From: an uncultured Alphaproteobacteria bacterium
GTDB taxonomy: Bacteria > Pseudomonadota > Alphaproteobacteria > Rs-D84
Length of the DNA stretch: 50,499 bases
Assembly: GCA_944389465.1 (NCBI GenBank)
Contig: CALXML010000008.1
Location: 1 to 50,499 of the forward strand
Reading direction: 5' to 3'
A program made the position numbers and the translations under genes. Each line of letters opens with the position of its first letter. Position 1 is the first letter of the stretch. Shown here piece after piece: positions 24,859-33,307 of this stretch. The notes beneath the pieces are model-generated. The model was not told where the DNA came from and did not search any database. It saw only the letters and a program-made list of their open reading frames with translations.

Positions 24859-25120
24859 TTGCATTAATAAATTTAACACGATATTATAACAATTGTCAGT
24901 GGGTGTTTCACTGATGGGGTGTCGAAACCTCTATACCAGCGTCGGAATAAACATTGGCGCGGTTTGCGCTGTTTTTATTAAGACGAAAAACAAACTCCTG
25001 ACCTTGGTCAGGAGGGTCACGAATATTAAATAAGTGACACAATTCTGGTAATTGTTTCGAACCTCCTGACCACCAACAAATTTGGTGGTTTTCTTATTCA
25101 GAAAAAACAGGAGTTTGAAA
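24859..25120 (+). promoter_or_regulatory. Leader Y-D: structured RNA copy D
   Basis: Promoter TTGCAT (24859-24864), N17, TATTAT (24882-24887). P1 reads TCAGTG/CACTGA. Long-range helix TCGAAAC (24922-24928) / GTTTCGA (25054-25060). Hairpin CTCCTGACC/GGTCAGGAG (24995-25014), whose 3' arm GGTCAGGAGG (25006-25015) is also complementary to CCTCCTGACC (25062-25071). Terminator CCACCAA (25070-25076) / TTGGTGG (25082-25088). The ribosome site CAGGAGTTTG (25108-25117) is exactly complementary to CAAACTCCTG (24991-25000). Two of the window's rare TCGA sites are the two arms of the long-range helix. Confidence 0.75.
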
Positions 25121-25543
25121 ATGAAAAAACATTTATTAATCACTGGCCTGATTTGTATGGCCATAAATCCACCGGCCATGGCCGTCACCAAATGCGTGAA
25201 ACAGCCGTCATCATCATCAACGTGTTCCAATTATTCCAGCGAACGAGGTCAGTCAAATTGGTCCGCAACCTGTGACGGTGTATCAGTACAGGGTGTTGCA
25301 TTTTGTGGTTCGCAAGACGGCGGTTCAATTGGCGCAACCACCACCGCTGTCACAACCGGTACAACCGACGATAGTAATAAATATTGTTGGTGCAAAATGA
25401 CATCTCCTGCGGTGTCGCGCTGGGTTTTTATAGCCGCACAAGCGTCGCCCATCCTTTGCGACTACCAATGCGCAGCCGTCTGCTCAAACGGTGTTCGCAT
25501 CCAGTCTGTCCTGTCCGCAATGTTCAGCAATCTGTCCGATTAA
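25121..25543 (+). CDS. Secreted Cys-rich protein behind leader Y-D
   Basis: A 140-aa exported protein. The ATG at 25121 follows CAGGAG by 7 nt; the signal peptide ends in AMA. Mature features: CVKQ, a Ser-rich stretch, CDGVSVQGVAFCG, a Thr-rich linker, CWCKMTSPAVSRWVF and CDYQCAAVC. The CWCKM and CxxxCAxxC pattern recurs at the end of a two-gene cassette layout like those at 16.5 and 23.5 kb, although the sequence is different. No enzyme motif. A second secreted gene follows after 14 nt. Confidence 0.78.
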   Translation: MKKHLLITGLICMAINPPAMAVTKCVKQPSSSSTCSNYSSERGQSNWSATCDGVSVQGVAFCGSQDGGSIGATTTAVTTGTTDDSNKYCWCKMTSPAVSRWVFIAAQASPILCDYQCAAVCSNGVRIQSVLSAMFSNLSD

Positions 25544-25557
25544 ATGTGGGGGCAAAT

Positions 25558-25836
25558 ATGAAACGAATTTTTATATTATTTTTTGCAATTACGCCGTGTG
25601 CATCATTTGCCGCCGCACCGTCAACATCATGCCCATCTGGTTATATCACGGTGGTGGAAGAATATATGAATATTGCGGACGGTTCGTGCCCATCTGGATA
25701 CACATCCGTCGGCACGGCAACCAGTTGTCTGGTGACATCGCCATCTGGTTCGTGCATTATGTACGCGCCGGCAAACACGCAATACACCGACGAATACGGC
25801 ACATATGAATATACCGCCGCCTGTCCACTGGAATAA
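25558..25836 (+). CDS. Small secreted Cys-rich protein, second gene of the Y-D unit
   Basis: A 92-aa exported protein; the ATG at 25558 has a GGGGGC site. After the signal peptide (CASFAAA) come two CPSGYxxV units (SCPSGYITVVEEY and SCPSGYTSVGTA), then CLVTSPSGSC and the ending DEYGTYEYTAACPLE, a weaker version of the shared C-terminal motif. Unknown function; organisation mirrors the other two-gene units. Confidence 0.75.
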   Translation: MKRIFILFFAITPCASFAAAPSTSCPSGYITVVEEYMNIADGSCPSGYTSVGTATSCLVTSPSGSCIMYAPANTQYTDEYGTYEYTAACPLE

Positions 25837-25867
25837 CCATGTCATACTTGTGACGCGTGCCCCCCTT

Positions 25868-25906
25868 GTCATTGCGAGCCGTGCATACCGCACGGCGCGG
25901 CAATCC
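25868..25906. repeat. Interspersed palindromic repeat (GTCATTGCGAGC type)
   Basis: Nested inverted repeats ATTGC (25871-25875) / GCAAT (25900-25904) and GCCGTGC (25878-25884) / GCACGGC (25890-25896). The outer sequence resembles palindromic intergenic repeats common in proteobacteria. One clear copy in the window. Confidence 0.5.
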
Positions 25907-25931
25907 ATAAAAAAGAAACACGAGTAACCAG

Positions 25932-25957
25932 AAAAAACGGGGCTTTGTCCCGTTTTT
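25932..25957. terminator. Bidirectional terminator
   Basis: AACGGG (25936-25941) / CCCGTT (25949-25954) with A and T runs, between the secreted gene and prfA. Confidence 0.8.
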
Positions 25958-27020
25958 AATCCATATTGGCCAAACGTTCCAATTGGTCGGCTGCGGTTAA
26001 TGCATCTATCATTTCATCCAACGCGGGGCCACCGGCCAAAATGTCATCCAATTTATACAATGTTAATTTAATACGATGGTCGGTAACACGCTGTTCCGGA
26101 AAATTATAGGTGCGAATTTTTTCACTGCGGTCACCGGACCCAACCATACTTTTACGTGCAGAATTACTGGCGTTAACCTGCTCTTCCCGTTGTTTTTCAT
26201 ATAATTTTGAACGCAAAACGTCCATTGCGGCGGCCTTGTTCTGAAATTGACTGCGTTCATTTTGACATGTTACAACAATACCCGTTGGAAAGTGCGTAAT
26301 GCGTACCGCACTGTCGGTTTTATTAACATGCTGGCCACCCGCACCAGACGCACGAAATACATCAATACGAATATCTTTGTCATCAATAACAATGTCAATA
26401 TCCTTGGCCTCGGGCATAACGGCCACAGATGCGGCACTGGTATGAATGCGACCGCCGGCCTCGGTTTCAGGCACACGTTGAACACGATGAATGCCTGATT
26501 CAAATTTCATACGCGCATACGCACCAACGCCATCTATTTTGAAAATGATTTCCTTATATCCATGCAGTGATGTTGCGTTTTCCTCTATGACCTCTACTTT
26601 CCATCCATGACGCAGCGCATATGATTTATATTGGTTATATAAATCACCAGCAAACAATGCAGATTCTTCGCCACCAACACCTGCGCGAATTTCCATAATG
26701 ACACCATTGTCATCAGCCTCGTCACGGGGCAACAACGCAATTTGCAATTTTTTTTCAATATCTGGCAACCGATGATTTAATTCCGCCAATTGTTCGGCGG
26801 CAATAGATTTCAATTCCGCATCATGCAGCATTTCATTTGCATCATCAATGCCCTGCTTTACAGAAAAGTATTCATCAATTAATGGTAATATTTCACTTAA
26901 TTGAGAATATTCCTTGGACAATCGGGTTAATTCAGCCCCCGACACATTGCCATCATTCATCTGGCCTGCAATGTCGGCAGCGTGCTGCTTAATTTCCTTT
27001 AATTTATCGTCTATTATCAT
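25956..27020 (-). CDS. prfA: Peptide chain release factor 1
   Basis: Recognises UAA and UAG and releases the finished peptide. The 354-aa protein carries the catalytic GGQ motif (ASGAGGQHVNKTDS) and the RF1-type P-x-T codon-recognition tripeptide, here PET in QRVPETEAGGRIHTS (RF2 would have SPF). MEIRAGVGGEES is the usual family segment before it. The start is 2 nt from the hisS stop, so the two are one operon; the methyltransferase prmC that often follows prfA is absent. Confidence 0.95.
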   Translation of the reverse strand: MIIDDKLKEIKQHAADIAGQMNDGNVSGAELTRLSKEYSQLSEILPLIDEYFSVKQGIDDANEMLHDAELKSIAAEQLAELNHRLPDIEKKLQIALLPRDEADDNGVIMEIRAGVGGEESALFAGDLYNQYKSYALRHGWKVEVIEENATSLHGYKEIIFKIDGVGAYARMKFESGIHRVQRVPETEAGGRIHTSAASVAVMPEAKDIDIVIDDKDIRIDVFRASGAGGQHVNKTDSAVRITHFPTGIVVTCQNERSQFQNKAAAMDVLRSKLYEKQREEQVNASNSARKSMVGSGDRSEKIRTYNFPEQRVTDHRIKLTLYKLDDILAGGPALDEMIDALTAADQLERLANMD

Positions 27021-27022
27021 TT

Positions 27023-28321
27023 TTAATCACGTACTTGTTTCATTAATTTTAATAAATCATCTGTGTTCAAACTTTGCTGTTCACCAGATTGCATATCTTT
27101 CACGGTCAGCAATCCGGAATTTTTTTCATTTTCACCAATAATTATGCTGAAATCAGCATTAATTTTATCGGCAAATTCAATTTGATTTTTGAACTTTTTA
27201 TTCGCATCCAAATAAGGCACAGAAACAATCCCTGCCCCACGTAATGCGGCCAACACACCCATTGCATACGCAACCTGTGCGCCACCCATAACCAACACCG
27301 CCGCACGAACAGGCCGCGCAAACGGGGTTAAATCTATGCGATTATCGTCCAACAACGCAACCATCAGGCGCGAAAAACCAACCGCCGCCCCAACCCCAAT
27401 TATTTTAGTCTTGGAAAATTTAGATGCCAAATCTTCGTACCGGCCACCACCACCAATTGCGCCCAGTTCAGGAAAATTATTCAGGAAAAATTCAAACACT
27501 ATTCCGGTATAATACGCATGCCCACGCATAATGCCCAAATCAATCACAGCATTTTGAATACCCATTGATTTTAACAATTCCATAAATGCATCTATTTCAT
27601 TTATGGCTGCGTCCAACGTATCCGACACGCCGGCACAGGATTTATAACCATTTGAAAATACGTTATTTATTTTATCTGCCGCATTTTTACCAACGGTTTC
27701 AACCAAACCATCATAGAAATCAGAAATTTTATCTTTCTTGTCAATCAATACAAACGCCGCACGACTTTGTTCGGCATTCAACCCCAGATATTCAAACATC
27801 GCGTTCCAAAATCTGCGGTTACCAATACGAATATTTACCGGTCCAATAAATTCAGCAATTGATTCATATGCACGTGCCAACGTCGCCACAATTTCAGCAT
27901 CATAGTTTTCGGACAATGAATCAATACCCATTATATCCAAATCCATCTGATAAAATTCGCGATACCGGCCACGTTGCGGGCGTTCACCACGGTAATTGCG
28001 CGCAAATTGATACGCACGAAACGGGAACGCCAAATCATTCAAATGCCCCGCCACATATCGCGACAAACCAACCGTCCCGTCATAGCGCAATCCCATTTTA
28101 GTATCGCCCTTTTGAAACAGGAACATTTGTGTTTCAATTTCATCCCAATTGTCTTTGTCGGTTAAAACCTCGGCCCGTTCAATGGCTGGCAAATCCAAAT
28201 GTGCAAAACCGGCTGTTTTTAATACACGCTGCATACGCGCGGCGCATTCGTCAAAGCACCGCTGTTGCGTTGGCAACAATTCTATAAATCCAGATAAAGT
28301 TTTCGTCGGTTTTAATTCCAT
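27023..28321 (-). CDS. hisS: Histidyl-tRNA synthetase
   Basis: Class II synthetase of 432 aa. Motif 2 is in FARNYRGERPQRGRYREFYQ. The histidine-binding motifs are present as RGHAYYTGIVFE (usually RGLDYYTGTVFE) and GGGGRYEDL. The C-terminal anticodon-binding domain (VLVMGG ... ADFSIIIGE) shows it is a tRNA synthetase and not the HisZ paralogue. The LDYY to HAYY change is a divergent feature; it may fit the separate alphaproteobacterial HisRS type that tolerates unusual tRNA-His, but I cannot test that without the tRNA. Confidence 0.92.
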   Translation of the reverse strand: MELKPTKTLSGFIELLPTQQRCFDECAARMQRVLKTAGFAHLDLPAIERAEVLTDKDNWDEIETQMFLFQKGDTKMGLRYDGTVGLSRYVAGHLNDLAFPFRAYQFARNYRGERPQRGRYREFYQMDLDIMGIDSLSENYDAEIVATLARAYESIAEFIGPVNIRIGNRRFWNAMFEYLGLNAEQSRAAFVLIDKKDKISDFYDGLVETVGKNAADKINNVFSNGYKSCAGVSDTLDAAINEIDAFMELLKSMGIQNAVIDLGIMRGHAYYTGIVFEFFLNNFPELGAIGGGGRYEDLASKFSKTKIIGVGAAVGFSRLMVALLDDNRIDLTPFARPVRAAVLVMGGAQVAYAMGVLAALRGAGIVSVPYLDANKKFKNQIEFADKINADFSIIIGENEKNSGLLTVKDMQSGEQQSLNTDDLLKLMKQVRD

Positions 28322-28509
28322 TTTTTAATTCCTATTGTTCGCCCCATAAAAATATCAGGGACATTTTTTACGTCAAATTATTATATCATATGAAAGTATA
28401 AAACGCTATAAACAACCCGCCCGACGGGCGTGATGAAACACGACAAAGATAAATTTTTTATTGTTCACACATTGATAATACCGGAAATTCAGCACTTTTC
28501 AAGTATTAC

Positions 28510-29217
28510 TTAAAAATATTTATGCAATTCCGCACCATGCACATTTAACCACCGCCGCGCACGTTCAACGCCAAATCCGTACAGTTGCGACACAGTTTGC
28601 CAAAATTCTGGTGAATGGTCCATATGAACCATATGAGCCAATTCATGCATAACGACATATCGCATAACGTCATACGGCGCAAATGCCAACCGCCATGAAA
28701 AAGACATTGTTCCACTGGTTGAACAACTGCCCCACCGCGAAGACGTATCGCGAATCGCCACACGCCGCGGCCATAAATTGCGTGGCACAGTATGAATCAT
28801 TTGTTTTACAACACTTAAAAACTGGGCCTTTATAAAATCACGAACACGACGTTCAAACATATCCGCCCCACCGCCCACAATCAGCGTGGCTGAATTATCA
28901 TCATTTATAATAAAATCATTCAGCCGTTGCGCTGGGTTATGCTGCAACGTAACACGCCGGCCCAGAAATTCTATGACATCGCCAGATTTTATACATACTT
29001 TCTGTGGCGCAGTATCAAAAATTCTTTCGCACCAGCGACGCTTTTGTTCCAAAAATTTTAACGCTGTGGTCGTTGATGTCATCCATGGTTTTGATATATG
29101 AATTTCACGCGCCGGTCGCGTTTTTGGACGCAGTGTAATATTACGCAGCCCACGACGCGTTGTTATAACAATCGGGATTCTTTCACCCGACGATAAAACA
29201 AATTCATATTCAGACAT
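28510..29217 (-). CDS. YgjP-type (DUF45) metallopeptidase
   Basis: A 235-aa soluble protein of the YgjP/WLM family. The zinc site is HELAHMVHMDHSPEFW (HExxH plus a third His seven residues on), preceded by the family segment RDTSSRWGSCS and LAFAPYDVMRYVVMHE. N-terminal half beta-rich. Members are predicted metalloproteases, with roles reported in restriction-linked or regulatory contexts but no settled substrate. It is followed by a 188-nt gap before hisS, which contains only a small GC-rich hairpin near 28420. Confidence 0.88.
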   Translation of the reverse strand: MSEYEFVLSSGERIPIVITTRRGLRNITLRPKTRPAREIHISKPWMTSTTTALKFLEQKRRWCERIFDTAPQKVCIKSGDVIEFLGRRVTLQHNPAQRLNDFIINDDNSATLIVGGGADMFERRVRDFIKAQFLSVVKQMIHTVPRNLWPRRVAIRDTSSRWGSCSTSGTMSFSWRLAFAPYDVMRYVVMHELAHMVHMDHSPEFWQTVSQLYGFGVERARRWLNVHGAELHKYF

Positions 29218-29236
29218 AATTTTCTTAATACAGATA

Positions 29237-31021
29237 TTATTTTAATTTTTTCAAAATATCGCGCACAATCGCGTCCGTGTCAAATCCAAAATGCGCATAC
29301 ACATCATGCCCCGCCCCAGACACACCAAACGAATCAATACCAACAACCGCGTCGGCAAATTCAAACCATGGGGCTGTGGCTGCGGCCTCTATGGCAACAA
29401 CAAAGCCCGCCAAAACACTATTTTTATATTTTTTATCTTGGCGTCTAAAATCCGCAACAGATGGCATACTGACCACCTGAACCGCATTCCCCAATTTTTT
29501 GGCAACAGCCACCGCCAACGGTACTTCTGAACCGGTTGCAATAATTGTCACACGTACACGCCGCGCAGTGGCCGGATAAATAATATACGCACCACGGGAA
29601 ATATCAGCCGTTTTTGGTGTTGCAACCTGTTCAAATTTCTGACGCGATAAAATAATTGCGGATGGATGCGCCGAATCCCGCAGGGCCGATTGCCATGCAT
29701 ACGCAACCTCAACCCCGTTACATGGCCTGTAAACATTCAGTTTTGGAATTAACCGCAATGATGGCAATTGTTCCACCGGCTGATGTGTTGCCCCATCCGC
29801 CCCCACGGCAACACTGTCGTGCGTGAATACATAAATCACCGGCAAGCCGGACATTGCCGCCAAACGAATACTGGGCCGCATATAGTCACTAAACACCAAA
29901 AATGTTGAACCATATGGCCGCAGTCCCGCCGCCGCCATACCATTCATTATTGCCCCCATTGCATGTTCGCGCACGCCATAGTTTATATAATTACCACGAT
30001 ATTTTGGTGGCATAATATCAATACTGGCCGCCACTTTGGAATTAGTACTGTGACCTAAATCAGCACTGCCCCCAATTAAATCGCACCCCGCAGTAATCAA
30101 TGATTGCAAATACGCACCCGACAATTCACGTGTGGATGCCATATCACCCAAATCTGGCACTGGCACATCCGCCACACAAATTTGCGGTGTGTGCAGTGCA
30201 TATTTCGCCACCGCATCAGACGCAACCGTCGCCCACAAATCATCCCCCATTTGCGAAATATTTTTTTCAACCAATTGCATCATTTCCGCATCAGACAGCG
30301 CAAACCCATGCGCCGCGGACGTCCCCGCCAAACTGGAATCACGACCAATAATTGTTTTTGCGTCAATAAATGTTGGCATATGTTTTTCGCCAGCCCGTTG
30401 CAGCACACGGTTTAATTTATTAAAATCATTACCAGAAACACCCATCACATTCCATCCAGCCGCCCGCATGCGCATTGGCACATTTATATCCGTCACAGCC
30501 ACACCATCAATGCTGACGCCATTATCATCCCAAATCAGAACCAAATTATCCAACTTGTACCGGCCGGCAAATACGATTGCTTCGGCTGCGATGCCCTCAC
30601 TCAAATCGCCATCACTGCACAAACAATACACCACACCATCAGTACCACGGATTTTTTCAGCCAACGCCAACCCAACGGCATTGCCAACGCCCTGTCCCAA
30701 CGGGCCAGTTGTTGCGCAAACGCCATCTGTTCCAAATTCAGGATGTCCCGCCAATCCACCCAATTTGCGAAAACTGTCCAATTCACCAATATTATAACCG
30801 GCCAATTTTAATACAGAATACAACAACGCACTGCCGTGCCCCGCAGACAAAACGAACCTGTCGCGACCCCGTCTTAAAAAATTAGCATAAATTGTTGTAA
30901 CAATATCAGCCGCCCCCAACACAATACCAATATGCCCCGAACCCGCGCATCGCACAGCATTCAACGCGTGCGCCCGCACGGACCGTGACATTTCGTGTAA
31001 TTGTTTGGCATCAAATCTCAT
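29237..31021 (-). CDS. tkt: Transketolase
   Basis: Thiamine-diphosphate enzyme moving two-carbon units in the pentose phosphate pathway. 594 aa, shorter than the usual 650-670. Landmarks: GSGHIG (substrate His), SAGHGSALLY, TGPLGQGVGNAVG, the ThDP/metal motif SDGDLSEG, and the second-half REHAMGAIMNG with the catalytic Glu, then FTHDSVAVGADGATHQPVEQL. The C-terminal domain is compact. The YgjP gene follows in the same direction after 19 nt. It is divergent from rnhA with a 36-nt gap. Confidence 0.93.
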   Translation of the reverse strand: MRFDAKQLHEMSRSVRAHALNAVRCAGSGHIGIVLGAADIVTTIYANFLRRGRDRFVLSAGHGSALLYSVLKLAGYNIGELDSFRKLGGLAGHPEFGTDGVCATTGPLGQGVGNAVGLALAEKIRGTDGVVYCLCSDGDLSEGIAAEAIVFAGRYKLDNLVLIWDDNGVSIDGVAVTDINVPMRMRAAGWNVMGVSGNDFNKLNRVLQRAGEKHMPTFIDAKTIIGRDSSLAGTSAAHGFALSDAEMMQLVEKNISQMGDDLWATVASDAVAKYALHTPQICVADVPVPDLGDMASTRELSGAYLQSLITAGCDLIGGSADLGHSTNSKVAASIDIMPPKYRGNYINYGVREHAMGAIMNGMAAAGLRPYGSTFLVFSDYMRPSIRLAAMSGLPVIYVFTHDSVAVGADGATHQPVEQLPSLRLIPKLNVYRPCNGVEVAYAWQSALRDSAHPSAIILSRQKFEQVATPKTADISRGAYIIYPATARRVRVTIIATGSEVPLAVAVAKKLGNAVQVVSMPSVADFRRQDKKYKNSVLAGFVVAIEAAATAPWFEFADAVVGIDSFGVSGAGHDVYAHFGFDTDAIVRDILKKLK

Positions 31022-31057
31022 TTTATGATATTATATCACAAAACGGATTGATAAAAA

Positions 31058-31486
31058 ATGTTAAAAATTTGGACAGATGGCAGTTGTTTGGGCAACCCCG
31101 GTGCGGGCGGATGGGCATTCATCGCAACAGATGGACAAAATGTTGCCGAACGCAGTGGCGGTGCACACAACACAACAAACAATCAAATGGAATTAACGGC
31201 GGTTATTCGCGCACTGGCTGCAACCCGCCATCACAATGAAATTGAAATACATACCGACAGTCAATATGTAAAAAACGGTATGCAGGTCTGGGTTCCACAG
31301 TGGAAAAATAATAATTGGAAAACTGCCGCGAAAAAGCCCGTTAAAAACAAAGAATTATGGCAACAATTGGATGAATTGGCCACATCACGCAAAATTCATT
31401 GGGTTTGGGTACGGGGGCATGCTGGCAATCCATACAATGAACGCTGTGATGAATTGGCACGCAATGCGGCCGAAAAAATGAAATAA
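31058..31486 (+). CDS. rnhA: Ribonuclease HI
   Basis: Cleaves RNA in RNA-DNA hybrids. The 142-aa length is typical. The metal-binding DEDD residues are in IWTDGSCLGNPG (Asp7), NNQMELTA (Glu), HTDSQYV (Asp) and the last Asp in ERCDELAR, with the handle loop (VWVPQWKNNNWKT) and catalytic His region VRGHAGNPYNE. It is a single gene ended by a strong terminator shared with the convergent rlmE. Confidence 0.95.
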   Translation: MLKIWTDGSCLGNPGAGGWAFIATDGQNVAERSGGAHNTTNNQMELTAVIRALAATRHHNEIEIHTDSQYVKNGMQVWVPQWKNNNWKTAAKKPVKNKELWQQLDELATSRKIHWVWVRGHAGNPYNERCDELARNAAEKMK

Positions 31487-31512
31487 AAATCGCCATTTTG
31501 GCGATTTTTATT
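31484..31512. terminator. Bidirectional terminator
   Basis: AAAAATCGCCA/TGGCGATTTTT stem between convergent rnhA and rlmE. Confidence 0.8.
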
Positions 31513-32171
31513 TAACCACGAAATCCCAATGCAACGATGAACATTTCAACGCTGTCCTTGCGTGATGCGGGCGGTTTAATATGATGCACCGATTCGAATT
31601 TTCCACGAATTTGTTTTAATAATTCGTTTGTTGTTCCACCTGTAAAAGATTTTGCCACAAACACGCCACCGGTCTTTAACGCACGACACGCAAAATCAAA
31701 CGCATATTCCAATAACACCATTTGACGAATATGGTCAGTTTTTTTATGCCCAACAGTATTTGGTGCCATATCAGATAAAACAACATCCACCGTGCCATGC
31801 GCCGCACCATCAGCCGGCAAATTTAATTTTTGCACCAACCAATCCAGCGCATCATCTGTTGTAAAATCGCCCTGATAAAATTCCACCCCATCAATAGGCG
31901 TAATTTCCAATAAATCCATTGCAAACACACGCGACCGCGGGAACGCGCGCATAACATACTGTGACCAAGACCCCGGTGCCGCACCCAAATCAACAACAAC
32001 CTGACCATTTTTCAAGAAATGATATTTTTCATTCATTTCAATTAATTTATATGCAGCCCGCGCCCGATACCCATCACGATGCGCACGCGCAACATATGGG
32101 TCAGCCGCCTGACGTTGAATCCACGCCGCCGAAGATTTTTTACCAGCAATTTTTTTATTTAAAATTTTCAT
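31512..32171 (-). CDS. rlmE: 23S rRNA 2'-O-methyltransferase RlmE (FtsJ)
   Basis: Methylates the ribose of U2552 in the A loop of 23S rRNA. The 219-aa protein has motif I DLGAAPGSWSQYV, the catalytic Asp in LSDMAPNTVGHKKTDH and the catalytic Lys in VAKSFTGG. The N-terminal RAAYKLIEMNEKY segment carries the first catalytic Lys. Together they give the K-D-K-E tetrad. It contains the second of only two protein-coding TCGA sites in the window. Confidence 0.94.
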   Translation of the reverse strand: MKILNKKIAGKKSSAAWIQRQAADPYVARAHRDGYRARAAYKLIEMNEKYHFLKNGQVVVDLGAAPGSWSQYVMRAFPRSRVFAMDLLEITPIDGVEFYQGDFTTDDALDWLVQKLNLPADGAAHGTVDVVLSDMAPNTVGHKKTDHIRQMVLLEYAFDFACRALKTGGVFVAKSFTGGTTNELLKQIRGKFESVHHIKPPASRKDSVEMFIVALGFRG

Positions 32172-32180
32172 ATTAAAAAT

Positions 32181-32465
32181 TTATCTTTGATAAATACCGC
32201 TTTGTTTTTGCTGTTGCAACGCCTGCTTGTTACGCATTTTATTTACAAATATTCGTGCAGCCCGCAAAGGATGTTCATACATTATCCATAATTGTTCAGA
32301 ATCAATATCAAAGAAAACATTTTGTTTCCCATGATATTTATATGTTACAACAACTTTATACCCAGACAATTGATTTCCGCGAAATAATTCATTGTCATAA
32401 ACAGGCACAGGGTCAGCAACATTGCTGATATCCCAATTAAATATTTTTCTAAAGTTTAATTTCAT
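32181..32465 (-). CDS. Small hypothetical protein, tandem paralogue 2
   Basis: A 94-aa basic soluble protein with no recognised family. The central part GYKVVVTYKYHGKQNVFFDI aligns with GYEVEVQYLYHGNKKHLFAT of the next gene upstream, so the two arose by tandem duplication. The start overlaps the upstream stop by 4 nt. No signal peptide or membrane segment. Confidence 0.65.
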   Translation of the reverse strand: MKLNFRKIFNWDISNVADPVPVYDNELFRGNQLSGYKVVVTYKYHGKQNVFFDIDSEQLWIMYEHPLRAARIFVNKMRNKQALQQQKQSGIYQR

Positions 32466-32758
32466 TTTTCGCGCCCCTTGTTGTATTTCAAGACTTTGGA
32501 TTTTGTATTTTTATAAAAACAAATCGCATTTGCCAGCGCACGCCGCGAAGAAACCAATGCCAGTTTTTCTTCATCCGTCGCAAACAAATGCTTTTTATTG
32601 CCGTGGTACAGGTATTGAACTTCTACCTCGTACCCCAGCAATATTCGTCCAACATCTTTATAAACCGTATATCGTGGGCGTGGTGCTTTCACGGCCACGG
32701 GCGTCCAGTCAAATTTTTGTTTTATTTTTTCTATACTGAACAAATTTTTCCAATTCAT
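32462..32758 (-). CDS. Small hypothetical protein, tandem paralogue 1
   Basis: A 98-aa basic soluble protein of unknown function, paralogous to the following gene over about 45 residues (GYEVEVQYLYHG ... SSRRALANAICFY). It begins right after the stop of the SRP M-domain gene and overlaps the next start by 4 nt, so the three appear to be one transcript. No catalytic motif seen. Confidence 0.65.
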   Translation of the reverse strand: MNWKNLFSIEKIKQKFDWTPVAVKAPRPRYTVYKDVGRILLGYEVEVQYLYHGNKKHLFATDEEKLALVSSRRALANAICFYKNTKSKVLKYNKGREK

Positions 32759-33277
32759 TTAATTTCCAGTTTTTTTCATTTTCTGCATAACGGCCTCCAT
32801 TCCCCCCATTTTCTGTAACATAGCCATTTGTTGATGCATTTTTGTATATTGTTTAATAATATGTTCCACGTCACGCACAGTGCAACCCGCCGTTTCCGCA
32901 ATTCGCGCCTTGGCATTGGCAAATATTTTTTCAGGTTCTGCGCGTTCCTGTACGGTCATTGCTTCCAGTATTTTAATTTGCGCATCAACACTGCCGTCTT
33001 TGATTTTTTCTTTCATTGCGGCCACCGCCCCAGACATCCCCGGAACCATTTTCAGCAACCCGCTAAAATTACTCATCTTTTTAATTTGTTTTAATTGGGC
33101 CAACATATCATTCATATCAAATTGCCCCGCCATCATACGTTGCGCAGATTCTTTCATACCACTGGGCATTTTGGCTTCTAATTTTTTTAATTCTTTTTCA
33201 TCTAATTCTGGGGTAACTGTTTCAGTTGCTGTTGTATCAACTGTTTTATCCATCTTTTTTTTACCGAACCCAAACAT
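32759..33277 (-). CDS. Stand-alone SRP54/Ffh M-domain protein
   Basis: A 172-aa protein consisting of only the methionine-rich M domain of the signal recognition particle protein Ffh, which binds 4.5S RNA and signal peptides. After a charged N-terminus (MFGFGKKKMDK) comes GQFDMNDMLAQLKQIKKM, then LLKMVPGM, then EPEKIFANAKARIAETAGC and a Met-rich helical end. The NG GTPase domain that normally precedes this is absent: upstream is the complete, unrelated uvrA gene after 30 nt. So this is either a split SRP or an additional M-domain protein. Start ATG has an AAGGAG-like site. Confidence 0.85.
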   Translation of the reverse strand: MFGFGKKKMDKTVDTTATETVTPELDEKELKKLEAKMPSGMKESAQRMMAGQFDMNDMLAQLKQIKKMSNFSGLLKMVPGMSGAVAAMKEKIKDGSVDAQIKILEAMTVQERAEPEKIFANAKARIAETAGCTVRDVEHIIKQYTKMHQQMAMLQKMGGMEAVMQKMKKTGN

Positions 33278-33307
33278 ATTTACTCCTTTTTGCTTTATTA
33301 TAAAACT

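Noticed and set aside
10908-25120. X and Y repeats as integron attC sites or insertion-sequence ends
   Set aside because: No integrase or transposase, no core GTTRRRY sites, no target duplications. Promoters and terminators are conserved relative to genes, and changes preserve RNA pairing.
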